Of a stretch of 64,000 nt of DNA, positions 35,307 through 44,812 are shown piece after piece. The notes beneath the pieces are model-generated. The model did no database searches, had not been told where the DNA came from, and saw only the letters and a program-made list of their open reading frames with translations. Location of the stretch: contig NZ_JANDMF010000006.1 in NCBI RefSeq assembly GCF_031626875.1, positions 80,458 to 144,457 of the forward strand. Direction: 5' to 3'. Position numbers and translations under genes: made by a program. Every line of letters begins with the position of its first letter. The first letter of the stretch is position 1. The DNA is from Clostridium sp031626875. GTDB taxonomy: Bacteria; Bacillota; Clostridia; Clostridiales; Clostridiaceae.

Positions 35307-36863
35307 TTATTTTGGCACATAGTTAAAATATCTAAATTCCGCCATACATCCATTCTTTTTTCCCAAATTATTTACTGTTAATCCAATAAAGTTTCCTGTA
35401 AACCCACCTGATAAAAAGCTTATATCTTCTTCAGATAAAAATTCTTGTTTCCCTTTATCGGCTATACTAAACTTTGCATTTATTCCATCCACCTCTACTT
35501 GAAGTTTTACTACTTCTCCACTTACAGGAATTTTAACAGGCAATATAGAAAATTCATCTTTCACAGTCTTCATTATTTGAGCCACAATTCCTTTTTCTTC
35601 ATCATAAGATAGGTATAAATAAATATAATTCATTATGTCCAAATATAATATTAAACCTGCAAGTTCTAAGTAGCTCTTAGGATTAAATTTAATTTCAGTT
35701 TCTGAACTAAACTTAATATCTCTTTGACGAATTCCTATAATATGCTGATCAAAAGTACTTTGAGGTGATTCTCCTCCCCAGATATTAAGTATAGACTTTT
35801 CCTTATCTATATTTATCCATTTATCATTAGGAAATAATCTCAGGGTACTCCACTCACTTTTCAATTCATCACAACTAAAATCATCAAAAAATCTATTACT
35901 TTTCTCCTTGATCTCACCATTAAAGTCTTGTGGTAGTTCAATATTTACTGCTGGAGAATGTCCTCCATGAATAAGCCTTAACCATCCATCTTCTGCCCAA
36001 ATAACCTTTTGAAGAGCAGTTTCTCTTCCAAGTATAGGGTACTTTCCTAAAATAGGTCTTGTACACAAATGAGCTAAATACCACTCCCCTTTATCTGTTT
36101 CAACTAAACTAGCATGTCCTGAACATTGAAGAAGTAAATCTGAATTATCCCTAGATGTAAGCATTGGATTTTGTGGATCAACTTCATAAGGCCCTGTAAT
36201 CTCCTTTGATCTAGCCACTGTGACCATATGACCCTCTTCTGTTCCCCCTTCAGCAGTTAAAAGATAATAATATTCTCCATGTTTATATATTTGAGGTGCC
36301 TCTGTTTTTTTATGCTCAGTTCCATCAAATATTTTATACACTTCTCCCACTAATTCATTTTTGTCTATATCAAATTCTTGAAGAACAATTCCAGAAGATC
36401 TATTTCGTGTGTTAATTCTATAATCCCAAATTTCATTTAATACCCACTTTTTTCCTGTTTCATCATGAAATAACGCTGGATCAAAGCCTGAACTATTTAA
36501 ATAAATAGGTACACTCCAAGGCCCTTTTATATCTTTTGATGTGGTAAGATAATTATTTACATCTTTAAATGGCACTTTAGTACTTTTTACATCAGTATAC
36601 ACAAGATAGAAAGTATCATCTGAATAAGTTAAATGAGGTGCCCAAATACTGCATCCCTTTGGATTACCTTGTAAATTTATTAAAGTTTCATCTGTCAAAA
36701 CTGATGAACAATAATCCCAATTTACTAAATCCTCTGATTCATAAATTCTTACTCCTGGCAGCCATTCAAAGGTAGAAACAGCAATATAATATTTCCCCTT
36801 TGCCTTTACTATACACGGGTCTGGATTAAATCCTTCTAAAATTGGATTACGTATAAACTGCAT
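35307..36863 (-). CDS. GH43 family beta-xylosidase/alpha-L-arabinofuranosidase, intracellular
   Basis: This is a 518-residue GH43 enzyme without a signal peptide, so it acts on imported oligosaccharides. The five-bladed propeller shows catalytic base D15 (NPDPCI), the pKa-modulating Asp in SSGFDPALF, and the acid Glu in KKTEAPQIYK. A C-terminal beta-sandwich (about 330-518) like that of XynB-type members follows (VNIELPQDF, ... GFTGNFIGLTVN). Arabinose or xylose removal from pectin or xylan side chains is the family role; exact specificity cannot be read. The ATG at 36861-36863 has AGGAG eight bases upstream. The gene starts 15 bp after the symporter stop and is clearly co-transcribed with it. 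Confidence 0.9.
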   Translation of the reverse strand: MQFIRNPILEGFNPDPCIVKAKGKYYIAVSTFEWLPGVRIYESEDLVNWDYCSSVLTDETLINLQGNPKGCSIWAPHLTYSDDTFYLVYTDVKSTKVPFKDVNNYLTTSKDIKGPWSVPIYLNSSGFDPALFHDETGKKWVLNEIWDYRINTRNRSSGIVLQEFDIDKNELVGEVYKIFDGTEHKKTEAPQIYKHGEYYYLLTAEGGTEEGHMVTVARSKEITGPYEVDPQNPMLTSRDNSDLLLQCSGHASLVETDKGEWYLAHLCTRPILGKYPILGRETALQKVIWAEDGWLRLIHGGHSPAVNIELPQDFNGEIKEKSNRFFDDFSCDELKSEWSTLRLFPNDKWINIDKEKSILNIWGGESPQSTFDQHIIGIRQRDIKFSSETEIKFNPKSYLELAGLILYLDIMNYIYLYLSYDEEKGIVAQIMKTVKDEFSILPVKIPVSGEVVKLQVEVDGINAKFSIADKGKQEFLSEEDISFLSGGFTGNFIGLTVNNLGKKNGCMAEFRYFNYVPK

Positions 36864-36878
36864 TAATATCACTCCTAA

Positions 36879-38267
36879 TTAAAAATTAATTTCTTTCTCT
36901 AATTCTCTTGCATTTCTTTCTAATAATTCCTTAGAAATTTTATTGTATGTTTCTTTATCTAAGTTATAGAATCTCATACAAATTATAGCTAATGTATAAA
37001 GGCAAATTGGTATAACTGCTGTTGCAATAAGAATTCCATGTATTGCTACAGGTGTTTGTGTTTGATTTGCAACATAGCCAGTAGCTGCTAAAACAAGTCC
37101 TGGAATCATACCACCAAGCGCATTTCCACATTTAAAGAAGAAGCCTATAACAGCATAAATCATACCACCTAAACGTTTATTAGTTTTCCATTCACCATAC
37201 TGAACTACTTCTGGAATCAAAGACCACATAAAGGCACTAATCATACCATTACCAACAGAAGCAATTCCACGTGAAATAAATATTAATATCACCCAATTAC
37301 TTGGACACAAAAATAATCCTACCATTCCTATAATGTCAGTTACTATAGATATTGTCATAAGCTGCTTTTTAGTTAACATTCTACTTAATTTAGGTATAAA
37401 AGGGATAATTAACAATGCTGGGAATGTTCCAATGGCAGAATACCATTTAACAAGTCCTGGCATTCCTACATAATATGTGACATAATAAATTCCTGTTGAG
37501 CTAACAACCGACTTTACACCATAAATAACAAAGAAAAATACACTTAAAACTACTAATGGCATGTTAACTTTAAACTGTTCAAAAATATCAGTAAACTTAA
37601 TTTTTGTATGTGATGAAGGAACTACTACTCTTTCCTTTGTAGTCTTAAAACATATAAGTAATAGTATACCTCCAAGTGTAGCTATAATAACCATTGTAAG
37701 TTGCCAACTCTTACCTAAACTCATTGATTTTGAAAATAAACCAGCTAATAAAGGCACACAAAATGAAACAATCACTTGTCCAACATTAGCTAAAAATGTT
37801 CTAAAAGTAGTTACACTAACAGATTCTTGTTGATCTTGTGTCATTGCTGAAGTTAAAGCTGAATAAGGTACATTAATAAATGTGTAACAAATTGATAATG
37901 CTATATATGTTGCATAAGCATAAATTACTTTAGCACCATCATTTAGTGCTGGAGTACTGAAACAAAGTATAGCTAAAATAGCAAATGGTATTGCACCATA
38001 TAATAGAAATGGTCTAAACTTACCATGCTTAGTATTGGTTTTATCAATAATAACCCCTATTATAGGATCTGTGACTGCATCTAAAATACGTACTACAAAA
38101 AACATAAATGCAGCTACACTTGATGTTAATCCAAATACATCAGTGTAGAAAAATAAAAGATAACTTGAAATACTTGCATAAATAAGATTACATGCAAAAT
38201 CTCCAAACCCATATCCTATCTTTTCTTTTGTTGAAATTCTAGTGTTTAAATTATTAACTTGAGCCAT
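36879..38267 (-). CDS. GPH family sugar:cation symporter (MFS)
   Basis: This is a 462-residue, 12-helix transporter of the glycoside-pentoside-hexuronide:cation symporter family. The family opening EKIGYGFGDFACNLIYASISSYLLFFYTDVFGL is followed by DAVTDPIIGVIIDKTNTKHGKFRPFLLYG, the conserved loop 2-3 motif with D-x-x-x-D-P and K-x-G-K-x-R-P. The middle loop TTKERVV matches relatives. It would import sugar or uronide oligomers released by the secreted enzymes, powered by Na+ or H+. The start at 38265-38267 (MAQVNN) has AGGAGGG upstream. It heads the GPH-GH43-GH28-GH28/CE8 unit. A very short frame with its own strong site lies in the leader. Confidence 0.92.
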   Translation of the reverse strand: MAQVNNLNTRISTKEKIGYGFGDFACNLIYASISSYLLFFYTDVFGLTSSVAAFMFFVVRILDAVTDPIIGVIIDKTNTKHGKFRPFLLYGAIPFAILAILCFSTPALNDGAKVIYAYATYIALSICYTFINVPYSALTSAMTQDQQESVSVTTFRTFLANVGQVIVSFCVPLLAGLFSKSMSLGKSWQLTMVIIATLGGILLLICFKTTKERVVVPSSHTKIKFTDIFEQFKVNMPLVVLSVFFFVIYGVKSVVSSTGIYYVTYYVGMPGLVKWYSAIGTFPALLIIPFIPKLSRMLTKKQLMTISIVTDIIGMVGLFLCPSNWVILIFISRGIASVGNGMISAFMWSLIPEVVQYGEWKTNKRLGGMIYAVIGFFFKCGNALGGMIPGLVLAATGYVANQTQTPVAIHGILIATAVIPICLYTLAIICMRFYNLDKETYNKISKELLERNARELEKEINF

Positions 38268-38494
38268 TAAATACCCTCCTGATTTCAAAATATGATCTTT
38301 TAACAAATATTAAATCCTTTACATTTTAGACATCATCAATTTCCCTCCATTATTTGCCTAATACACTTCATTTATTTCTCATAGATTTATTATGATTTAT
38401 TAGCTCTTATTAATAAATAAACTATTTATTGTTTGTTGTTTGTTATTTTATGTTTTTTGAGTTATATTTATTTTGTTTTTTTATAATTAATGAA
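38268..38494 (-). other. Leader region of the pectin utilisation operon
   Basis: This stretch upstream of the symporter is strongly AT-rich. It contains a TTGTTTGTTGTTTGTT direct-repeat tract (about 38427-38445) and a mini-ORF at 38319-38336. No clear -35/-10 pair or catabolite-response element could be recognised by eye. Confidence 0.45.
38319..38336 (-). other. Possible five-codon leader ORF (MMSKM)
   Basis: ATG-ATG-TCT-AAA-ATG-TAA is preceded by GGAGGG (complement of 38343-38348) at a six-base spacing, a stronger site than many true genes here. It ends 51 bp before the symporter start codon. It could be a translated regulatory leader or chance. Confidence 0.3.
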
Positions 38495-38529
38495 AAAGCT
38501 TGTACCACATTTGATTAGGTCCAAGCTTT
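38495..38529 (-). terminator. Terminator of the second GH43 gene
   Basis: AAAGCTTGTACC (38495-38506) pairs with GGTCCAAGCTTT (38518-38529) with one mismatch. On the minus strand TTTTTCATTAATT follows. It separates the regulatory/GH43 unit from the symporter operon. Confidence 0.75.
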
Positions 38530-38589
38530 GTTTTAGTTTAGATAATTCAATATAATATATTTAATTTTTATACTTATCTTTCTACCTTA

Positions 38590-40086
38590 TTAAAGATATT
38601 CACAACTAAAATTCGTGAATTCTGCATAACTATCACATTGTTCATCATAAGCATACAACCCAATTATAACCCCTGTAAATCCACCAGCAACCTCTGAAGA
38701 AAGATACTTAGTTTGTGCTGTGCCAAGCAAGATTTCCTCACCATCTACTTTATTAAAGAAGTTATAGAATTGATTATTTGCTCGAATAACAAGTGAAGCT
38801 GTATTAATATCTTTCAAATCTGCAACTTTTTCTATAGACTTAACATCACCTATATTAAGTCGTTCAATTACTTCATACCCATTTTCACTTTTTCTTATTG
38901 CTAAATCATAATGCTGATTTTCATCCATATATATTGTAATACCTGCCTCACCCTCTGATATACATACATTACAAGAAATAACTGCATTAAAGTCTTTTTG
39001 TCGAATCCCTATAAATGTTGGTGAATCTACCATATCCAAGGTTACTTCTGTTCCTTTAAGTTTTAGATTATTTTCTCCAACTAGATAATTCTCAGTTTTC
39101 GGGAAACGTAAATAGCACCACTCATTGTCCCATTTTGTATTTTCAAAAGTATAATACACTTTCTCCTCTTGAACAACACTGTTATTAATGCTATTTATAT
39201 CAAAACACTTACTTGTTGTGCCATTGTGTCCTGCTGTAAACCATCCATCATCATGAAATTTAGCTGGAGTTAAGAAAACCTCTCGTCCAAGGTGGTGATA
39301 AGTAAGCCATTGCCCTATTTGTCTAAAACCAAGATGAAGAATCCACCATTCTCCATTTTTATCTTGAATAAGGTCCCCATGACCTACCCCTTGTATTTCA
39401 TATCCCCCTAAATTACGATTTGTCAAAGCAGGATTACATGGATATGATTCAAAAGGACCATAAGGAGACTTACCACGTGAATATGTTATCATATGACCAA
39501 ATTCAGTTCCTCCTTCTGCAGCCATAAGATAATAATTTCCATCTATTTTATAAAGATGTGGTCCCTCAAGAAATCGTCCACCTGTACCTTGCCATATTGT
39601 ACGACTTGATGTTAACTTTTTGCCTGTTTTAATATCAATTTCACATTGTAGGATACCAATAATTCCATCATCATCTGCTCCATTACTCATAAAATATGTT
39701 TTTCCATCTTCAAAGTATAAGGATGGGTCAATCCCACCTTGATCTACATATATTGGTTCTGACCATTCTCCAAGAATATTGTCAGTCCATATATAAAAAT
39801 TCTGCTGACTTGTAGCATTGGTAGTAGTCATATAGAAACGTCCTTCATTATACCTTATTGTAGGCGCAAAAACCCCACCTGAACTTTCTATCTTATCAAG
39901 TTCAATTTGGCTTTTTCTTGTAATACAATGTCCAATTTGTCTCCAATTAATAAGATCCTTGCTTTCAAAAAGCGGAACAGAGGGAAAATACTGCATAGAA
40001 CTACATACAAGGTAATAATTATCTCCTACTTTGCACACGCTAGGGTCTGGGTAAAATCCTTTAATTACGGGATTATTATATTTCAT
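38590..40086 (-). CDS. GH43 family glycosidase, second copy
   Basis: This is a 498-residue intracellular GH43 enzyme of the XynB-like two-domain type. Catalytic base D14 is in YPDPSV, the second Asp in GGIDPSLYF, and the acid Glu in FLEGPHLYKIDGNYYLMAAEGG. The C-terminal beta-sandwich occupies about residues 310-498. It is only moderately similar to the other GH43 in this window and diverges in the acid-residue context (EGPH versus EAPQ), suggesting a different substrate within arabinan/xylan/arabinogalactan side chains. It lies 56 bp downstream of the YesN-like regulator gene and is probably read through from it. GAGGAGG precedes the start. Confidence 0.9.
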   Translation of the reverse strand: MKYNNPVIKGFYPDPSVCKVGDNYYLVCSSMQYFPSVPLFESKDLINWRQIGHCITRKSQIELDKIESSGGVFAPTIRYNEGRFYMTTTNATSQQNFYIWTDNILGEWSEPIYVDQGGIDPSLYFEDGKTYFMSNGADDDGIIGILQCEIDIKTGKKLTSSRTIWQGTGGRFLEGPHLYKIDGNYYLMAAEGGTEFGHMITYSRGKSPYGPFESYPCNPALTNRNLGGYEIQGVGHGDLIQDKNGEWWILHLGFRQIGQWLTYHHLGREVFLTPAKFHDDGWFTAGHNGTTSKCFDINSINNSVVQEEKVYYTFENTKWDNEWCYLRFPKTENYLVGENNLKLKGTEVTLDMVDSPTFIGIRQKDFNAVISCNVCISEGEAGITIYMDENQHYDLAIRKSENGYEVIERLNIGDVKSIEKVADLKDINTASLVIRANNQFYNFFNKVDGEEILLGTAQTKYLSSEVAGGFTGVIIGLYAYDEQCDSYAEFTNFSCEYL

Positions 40087-40142
40087 TTTATATACCTCCT
40101 CTAAAATCTTGTTATTGCATAATTATTTATACTTTTATTTTT

Positions 40143-41390
40143 TTATATATCAAAATTTTCATTTAGCTTATCACTAACTTCCTGCCTATATTCTGTTGGT
40201 GATAAGCCTGTATTTCTTTTAAATAACACACTAAAATATTGAGAATTAACATATCCTATTTCATCAGATATCTCATATGTTTTCATATCAGTAGTCATCA
40301 ATAAATATTTTGCTCTTTCAATCCGTATCTTTATAATATAATCAGAAATATTAATACTTTTTTCTTTTTTAAACAAAGTACTAACATATGAAGGTGTTAA
40401 ATGTACATTTTTTGCAATTGTATCTAAACATATATTTTTCTCTTGGTAATGCTCATTAATATAATCCATTATTTGTTTTACAGTTTTCTTATTCGTATTC
40501 TCATTGTTATTGACTATAATAATTTTTTCATCTTTATCAAAATGATGGTTCACTTGATATAAAGATATTACATCATTTACTTCATCATAGGATTTATTTA
40601 TACCTTCTATTCCTTTATAGACTTGTCCCACAACTGCTTTTAATTGAAATATATGCATTTCTTTCCTTAATAAATAATCTAATTTTCCGATAAATTCCCT
40701 AAATAAATCCAAATTCTTTCTATCAAAGTTAGTTATGACATATAATTTTTGCTCTGCCTTACAAAAGTATAAATTAAATTCACAGTTCAAGTTTTTAATA
40801 TCTTTTTGCAAAAGATTATATCCTTCTACCATATTCTTAGATTCTTTTATTAAAATACATGTAACAAAAAAATCATCATATAAAAAATTTATTTTGCTAT
40901 TCAATAAATTTTTTTCTATTTCTTCTGATTTCTCATCATAAAACAATAGGTCCCTTAATATTTTATTTTCTAATAATACTTCACTTTGCTTTACTCTCTC
41001 CATTTGACTCAAAGATACTTTGTATTCCTTTCCAGCTTTTAAAACAGCTGTTAATATTTTTTCATTTTCTTCATATTTCATAATATACTGACATACTTTA
41101 TAATTTAATGCCTTCTTTGCATACTCAAATTCATCAAATGCAGTTAATAACACCACTTTTATCTGTGGATAGAATTCATAGAGATATTCCACTAATTCCA
41201 TTCCATCCATAAAAGGCATCTTTATATCTGATAATATAACCTCTGGCATACATAATTCTAATTTTTCTATACATGCTCTTCCATTTCCTGCCGTTCCAAC
41301 TATATCAACATCATTAGATTTCCAATCTATATTTTTTTCAATACCTTCTCTTATAATCTCTTCATCTTCAACGATAAAAAGTCTACACAT
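40143..41390 (-). CDS. YesN-like response regulator (REC plus AraC-type HTH)
   Basis: This is a 415-residue regulator. The receiver domain (1-120) has acidic pocket EDE (8-10), phospho-acceptor D55 (LSDIKMPFMDG) and Lys in the position after the LLTA segment. A long middle region (about 140-290) follows, as in YesN-type proteins. The C-terminal AraC/XylS helix-turn-helix pair (about 300-405) carries KNVHLTPSYVSTLFKKEKSINISDYI and IGYVNSQYFSVLFKRNTGLSPTEYR. It would activate the neighbouring glycosidase and transport genes on sensing extracellular sugar. The ATG overlaps the kinase gene by 8 bp. Its AGGAG site lies inside the end of the kinase gene. Confidence 0.94.
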   Translation of the reverse strand: MCRLFIVEDEEIIREGIEKNIDWKSNDVDIVGTAGNGRACIEKLELCMPEVILSDIKMPFMDGMELVEYLYEFYPQIKVVLLTAFDEFEYAKKALNYKVCQYIMKYEENEKILTAVLKAGKEYKVSLSQMERVKQSEVLLENKILRDLLFYDEKSEEIEKNLLNSKINFLYDDFFVTCILIKESKNMVEGYNLLQKDIKNLNCEFNLYFCKAEQKLYVITNFDRKNLDLFREFIGKLDYLLRKEMHIFQLKAVVGQVYKGIEGINKSYDEVNDVISLYQVNHHFDKDEKIIIVNNNENTNKKTVKQIMDYINEHYQEKNICLDTIAKNVHLTPSYVSTLFKKEKSINISDYIIKIRIERAKYLLMTTDMKTYEISDEIGYVNSQYFSVLFKRNTGLSPTEYRQEVSDKLNENFDI

Positions 41391-43197
41391 ATTTCTCTCC
41401 TCCTTTCTTGTCCATTTCTATAGGAATTTCTATAATTACCTGTGTAAATTCATTTTTTATACTATTAAAACTCATTTTTTCATTATTCCCGAAATATAAC
41501 TTTAATCGACTATTTACATTTCTTAGTCCAAAACTTTTTAATTGTTGATCTTTTCTACTATATTTAATAGATACTATCAAATCATTTAGTTCTTCTTCAC
41601 TCATTCCTAAACCATCATCATATACTTCAAATATCATCATATTACCCTTTTTATTCCCTGATAAGATAATTGTCCCAAGGCCTTCTTTTCCTTTAATCCC
41701 ATGATATATTGCATTTTCAACTATAGGTTGTAAAGTAAGGATTAACATTTTTTCATTCAAGATATCATTACTTATATTAATATAAAATTCAAACTCTTTA
41801 TCATATCTCATTTGTTGAATTTTAAGATAATTTCTAATATGCTCAACTTCTTCACTCACATAAATAATATCTCTACCTCCACTAAGACCTATCATATAAA
41901 ATTTTGAAAGAGCTGCACACATTTCACTTGCTTTACTATTCCTATCCATATCAATTAGATGCTTAATTGATCCAAGAGTATTATATAAAAAATGTGGTTT
42001 AATCTGTGACTGCATTATTTGAAGTTCCAATTTTGACTTCTGCTTTTCTTCTTGCATGACCTTTCTAAAAAGTTCAAGAATCGATATTTTAAAACTTTCT
42101 AATCCCTTTGATAATGTTCCTACTTCATTTTCTGTATCAATTTGAAATTGAACATTTATATTTCCAAGTTCAAACTCTTTAACTTTTTCTGAAAGAATTT
42201 CTATTGGTTTTGATACTCCTTTTGCTAATATAGTAGAAATATATAACAACATCATAGTTAGTACTCCAATAAACACCAATAAAATTAACTTTAAATTATT
42301 TGTTTCTGTTACTAAATCTTTATTAGGAACAATTCCCACCACATTCCATAAGTTATCTTCTTCACTTCTATATATTGAAACTTTTTCTCTTCCTATTTTG
42401 GTAGCTTTAACATTATTATTTTCAATATCATCCTCTATTTTATTAATATCACTATCTTTAAGTGTTTTTATTGTATTACTAACAATTGCTTTACCATCAG
42501 GACTCATAACTATCATATATCCATTTGGACTGATATTAACTTTGTCTAATAATTCTTTAAAATAATCTGCCTTAAGGTTGTAAATTAGTATTGCTTTATT
42601 TTTTGAATCACTAGTTCCAAATTTTTTTACTATAGAAATAACATCTCTTGATGATTTTGAAGAAAAAACTGTATCTTCATGATTTTCTATCCATCCATAT
42701 CCTGTTAATGAATATATATCTCGATTAAACCATTCATTAAAATCCATTCCTATATTAACTGGAGTATCACCTTTATATACACTAACTTCTACCCCATTAT
42801 TAGTTACAAAATATATTGAATCAATCATATCATTGATACTATAATATATAGACTCCATTTGATTGTAACAATCTATAATATCTATATACTTTCTAGTTGC
42901 ATCATCCTCTGAATAGGAATTCATAAAGAGATTTCCAATAGGTGTACTATCACTTTCTGATACCATTTGAGAAAATGGTATATTTATTTTTTCATTAACA
43001 GAAATAGCTGTTTGATTTACCGAATTTTCAAGTAAAAAAGATGAATTTTTTTCTATTTGTCTTATTTGAAACCAATATGAAAAAATTCCAATTAGTATAG
43101 CTGATATTAATATAACTGGAATATATATTAAATTTAGCTGTTTCTTTATAGGTTTGCTCCATAACTTTTCAAATAACTTTTTAAGGAATTTCTTCAT
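41383..43197 (-). CDS. YesM-like sensor histidine kinase
   Basis: This is a 604-residue membrane kinase. Two helices (about 25-45 and 300-322) flank an extracytoplasmic sensor domain of the dCache type (about 46-298, including GYGWIENHEDTVFSS). A HAMP domain (STILAKGVSKPIEILSEKVKEF), the His_kinase domain with phospho-accepting His in QSQIKPHFLYNTLGSI, and an HATPase domain (VENAIYHGIKGKEG, DDGLGMS) follow. The start at 43195-43197 was chosen because GGAGAAGGG lies just upstream; a GTG five codons earlier is part of the ribosome binding site. With the RR downstream and the lipoprotein binding protein 22 bp upstream it forms a sensing unit. Confidence 0.93.
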   Translation of the reverse strand: MKKFLKKLFEKLWSKPIKKQLNLIYIPVILISAILIGIFSYWFQIRQIEKNSSFLLENSVNQTAISVNEKINIPFSQMVSESDSTPIGNLFMNSYSEDDATRKYIDIIDCYNQMESIYYSINDMIDSIYFVTNNGVEVSVYKGDTPVNIGMDFNEWFNRDIYSLTGYGWIENHEDTVFSSKSSRDVISIVKKFGTSDSKNKAILIYNLKADYFKELLDKVNISPNGYMIVMSPDGKAIVSNTIKTLKDSDINKIEDDIENNNVKATKIGREKVSIYRSEEDNLWNVVGIVPNKDLVTETNNLKLILLVFIGVLTMMLLYISTILAKGVSKPIEILSEKVKEFELGNINVQFQIDTENEVGTLSKGLESFKISILELFRKVMQEEKQKSKLELQIMQSQIKPHFLYNTLGSIKHLIDMDRNSKASEMCAALSKFYMIGLSGGRDIIYVSEEVEHIRNYLKIQQMRYDKEFEFYINISNDILNEKMLILTLQPIVENAIYHGIKGKEGLGTIILSGNKKGNMMIFEVYDDGLGMSEEELNDLIVSIKYSRKDQQLKSFGLRNVNSRLKLYFGNNEKMSFNSIKNEFTQVIIEIPIEMDKKGGEKYV

Positions 43198-43219
43198 ATC
43201 CCTTCTCCTCACAAATCAA

Positions 43220-44548
43220 CTATTTATTTAATGAATTGTCATAGTCTTTTTTGGCTTTTTCTAATAATCCTGCCCATTTATCAAGCATCTCTTTTGCTGT
43301 CATTTGTCTGGACATGACTTTTTGAATTGCAGAATCCATCTCAGATTGTATATTTGAATATGTTGGCAAATAATATGGATTGTCTGTAAATTTCACATCT
43401 TTGGAATTTTCCAAATCAACACCTATAGACATGTATTGAGTGTTTTTAAAAAAGCAATCCTTTCTAGACTCCATATTTGCAGGTATCTCACCATATACCT
43501 TACAATATTCAGTATTTATATCTTTTTTTAAATATAATCTCATAACCTTCCACACTGCATCTTTATTTTCTGATTTAGATGACATGGATAAACCTAAAGG
43601 CATTATTCCTGGCTCTACTATATAACCATTAACTGAAACGGGAAATTTTGAGGCTTGAAATTTTGATGTATCATTATCAAATGCAGTTACCATTGATTTA
43701 CCTGAACCTAAATTATGAACTACAATACCAGCTTTTCCTGATTGAAATGAATTTGCTAGTTCTGTCCAACTTTTTATTAAATCATTTTGATCTGTAAATT
43801 TATTAAAACAACCTAAATATTTCTCTGCGAACTCTAAGTTTCTAGGATTATTAATTGTACATTTTCCATCTGATGTAAAATAATTAGCAATTCCTGAATA
43901 CGAATACATTAATATTTCTAAAGTGTTACTACTACCTGTCCCTCCACGAATAGCTAGTCCATATTTATTCTTCTCCTTATCTGTCAGTTTTTCAACAGTG
44001 TTAAAGAATTGATTCCAATCTCCTGGAACTTCTAATCCCTTTTCCTTAAGCCAATCTGACCTAATCCATAAATTCCATGTTTGTGAACTATATGGAAGTG
44101 CATAAAGCCCATTTCCCGATGGGGCATATGATTTTATTGAATTAATTAAATTTGAATTTATCTTATCCTTATCTTCCCATTTATCAAAATAACTAGTCAA
44201 ATCTTCATAATATCCATTAGTTATTAAAGATGACCTAAAATCATTAGTTATATCTGGTGCTTTTCCTGCTGCAATTGCAACATCCACTTTTTGTCTATAA
44301 GCTGATAAATCACCTGGTATTCCAACAAGCTCTAGCTCTATATCAGGATAAGTTTCACTCACCTCTTTTTGAAATTTTTTAAAAAATTCTTCTCTTTCTG
44401 ATGTTATAGTTGCTGCCCAAAATGTTACTTTTGTTTTTTTATTTAAACTCTCTTCAGATACTCCTTGATATTTAAGGCTATTACACCCTGTCAAAAATAA
44501 AACCATATTAATCGTTATCAATAAAGCAATTGATAAAAATTTTTTCAT
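43220..44548 (-). CDS. Extracellular solute-binding lipoprotein, family 1, without transporter partners
   Basis: This is a 442-residue lipoprotein. Signal peptide II with lipobox LTGC (Cys about 22) is followed by the family 1 sugar-binding protein pattern: KVTFWAATITSEREEFFKKF, GKAPDITNDFRSSLI, YALPYSSQTWNLWIRSDWLKEKGL, PGDWNQFFNTVEKLTD and AVWKVMRLYLKK. Usual partners are MalF/MalG-like permeases, but none are present. Instead it begins the operon with the YesM/YesN pair 22 bp downstream. It may therefore present an oligosaccharide to the sensor kinase, or serve a transporter encoded elsewhere. TTGGAGG precedes the ATG. Confidence 0.9.
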   Translation of the reverse strand: MKKFLSIALLITINMVLFLTGCNSLKYQGVSEESLNKKTKVTFWAATITSEREEFFKKFQKEVSETYPDIELELVGIPGDLSAYRQKVDVAIAAGKAPDITNDFRSSLITNGYYEDLTSYFDKWEDKDKINSNLINSIKSYAPSGNGLYALPYSSQTWNLWIRSDWLKEKGLEVPGDWNQFFNTVEKLTDKEKNKYGLAIRGGTGSSNTLEILMYSYSGIANYFTSDGKCTINNPRNLEFAEKYLGCFNKFTDQNDLIKSWTELANSFQSGKAGIVVHNLGSGKSMVTAFDNDTSKFQASKFPVSVNGYIVEPGIMPLGLSMSSKSENKDAVWKVMRLYLKKDINTEYCKVYGEIPANMESRKDCFFKNTQYMSIGVDLENSKDVKFTDNPYYLPTYSNIQSEMDSAIQKVMSRQMTAKEMLDKWAGLLEKAKKDYDNSLNK

Positions 44549-44588
44549 TCAATTAGCCTCCAAGTTTTAAATCTTTTTGTATATTAAC

Positions 44589-44617
44589 ATTCTAATTCTC
44601 TATTCCTCCTCAGTCAA
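44589..44617 (-). promoter_or_regulatory. Predicted promoter of the SBP-YesMN operon
   Basis: On the minus strand TTGACT (44612-44617) and TAGAAT (44589-44594) are 17 bp apart, placing the transcript start about 35 bases before the lipoprotein ATG. Confidence 0.6.
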
Positions 44618-44812
44618 CATTTTATTACTTATATTCCATTTCAATCCATAATACTACATTTTTTTACCTTTACTACTAAAAAGCTTTAATAATTATATTT
44701 CTATTCACTTGTTTTTCACTTTATTAAAATGTTATTATAGTTATAAGATTAGTTTGTAATCAATTGAGACTAAATCTTTAAAAATACTAATGAATAAAGG
44801 GAGTGTTTAATA

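Noticed and set aside
38340..38470. Catabolite-response element upstream of the symporter operon
   Set aside because: No sequence close to the CcpA consensus was seen by eye; a position-weight scan would be needed.
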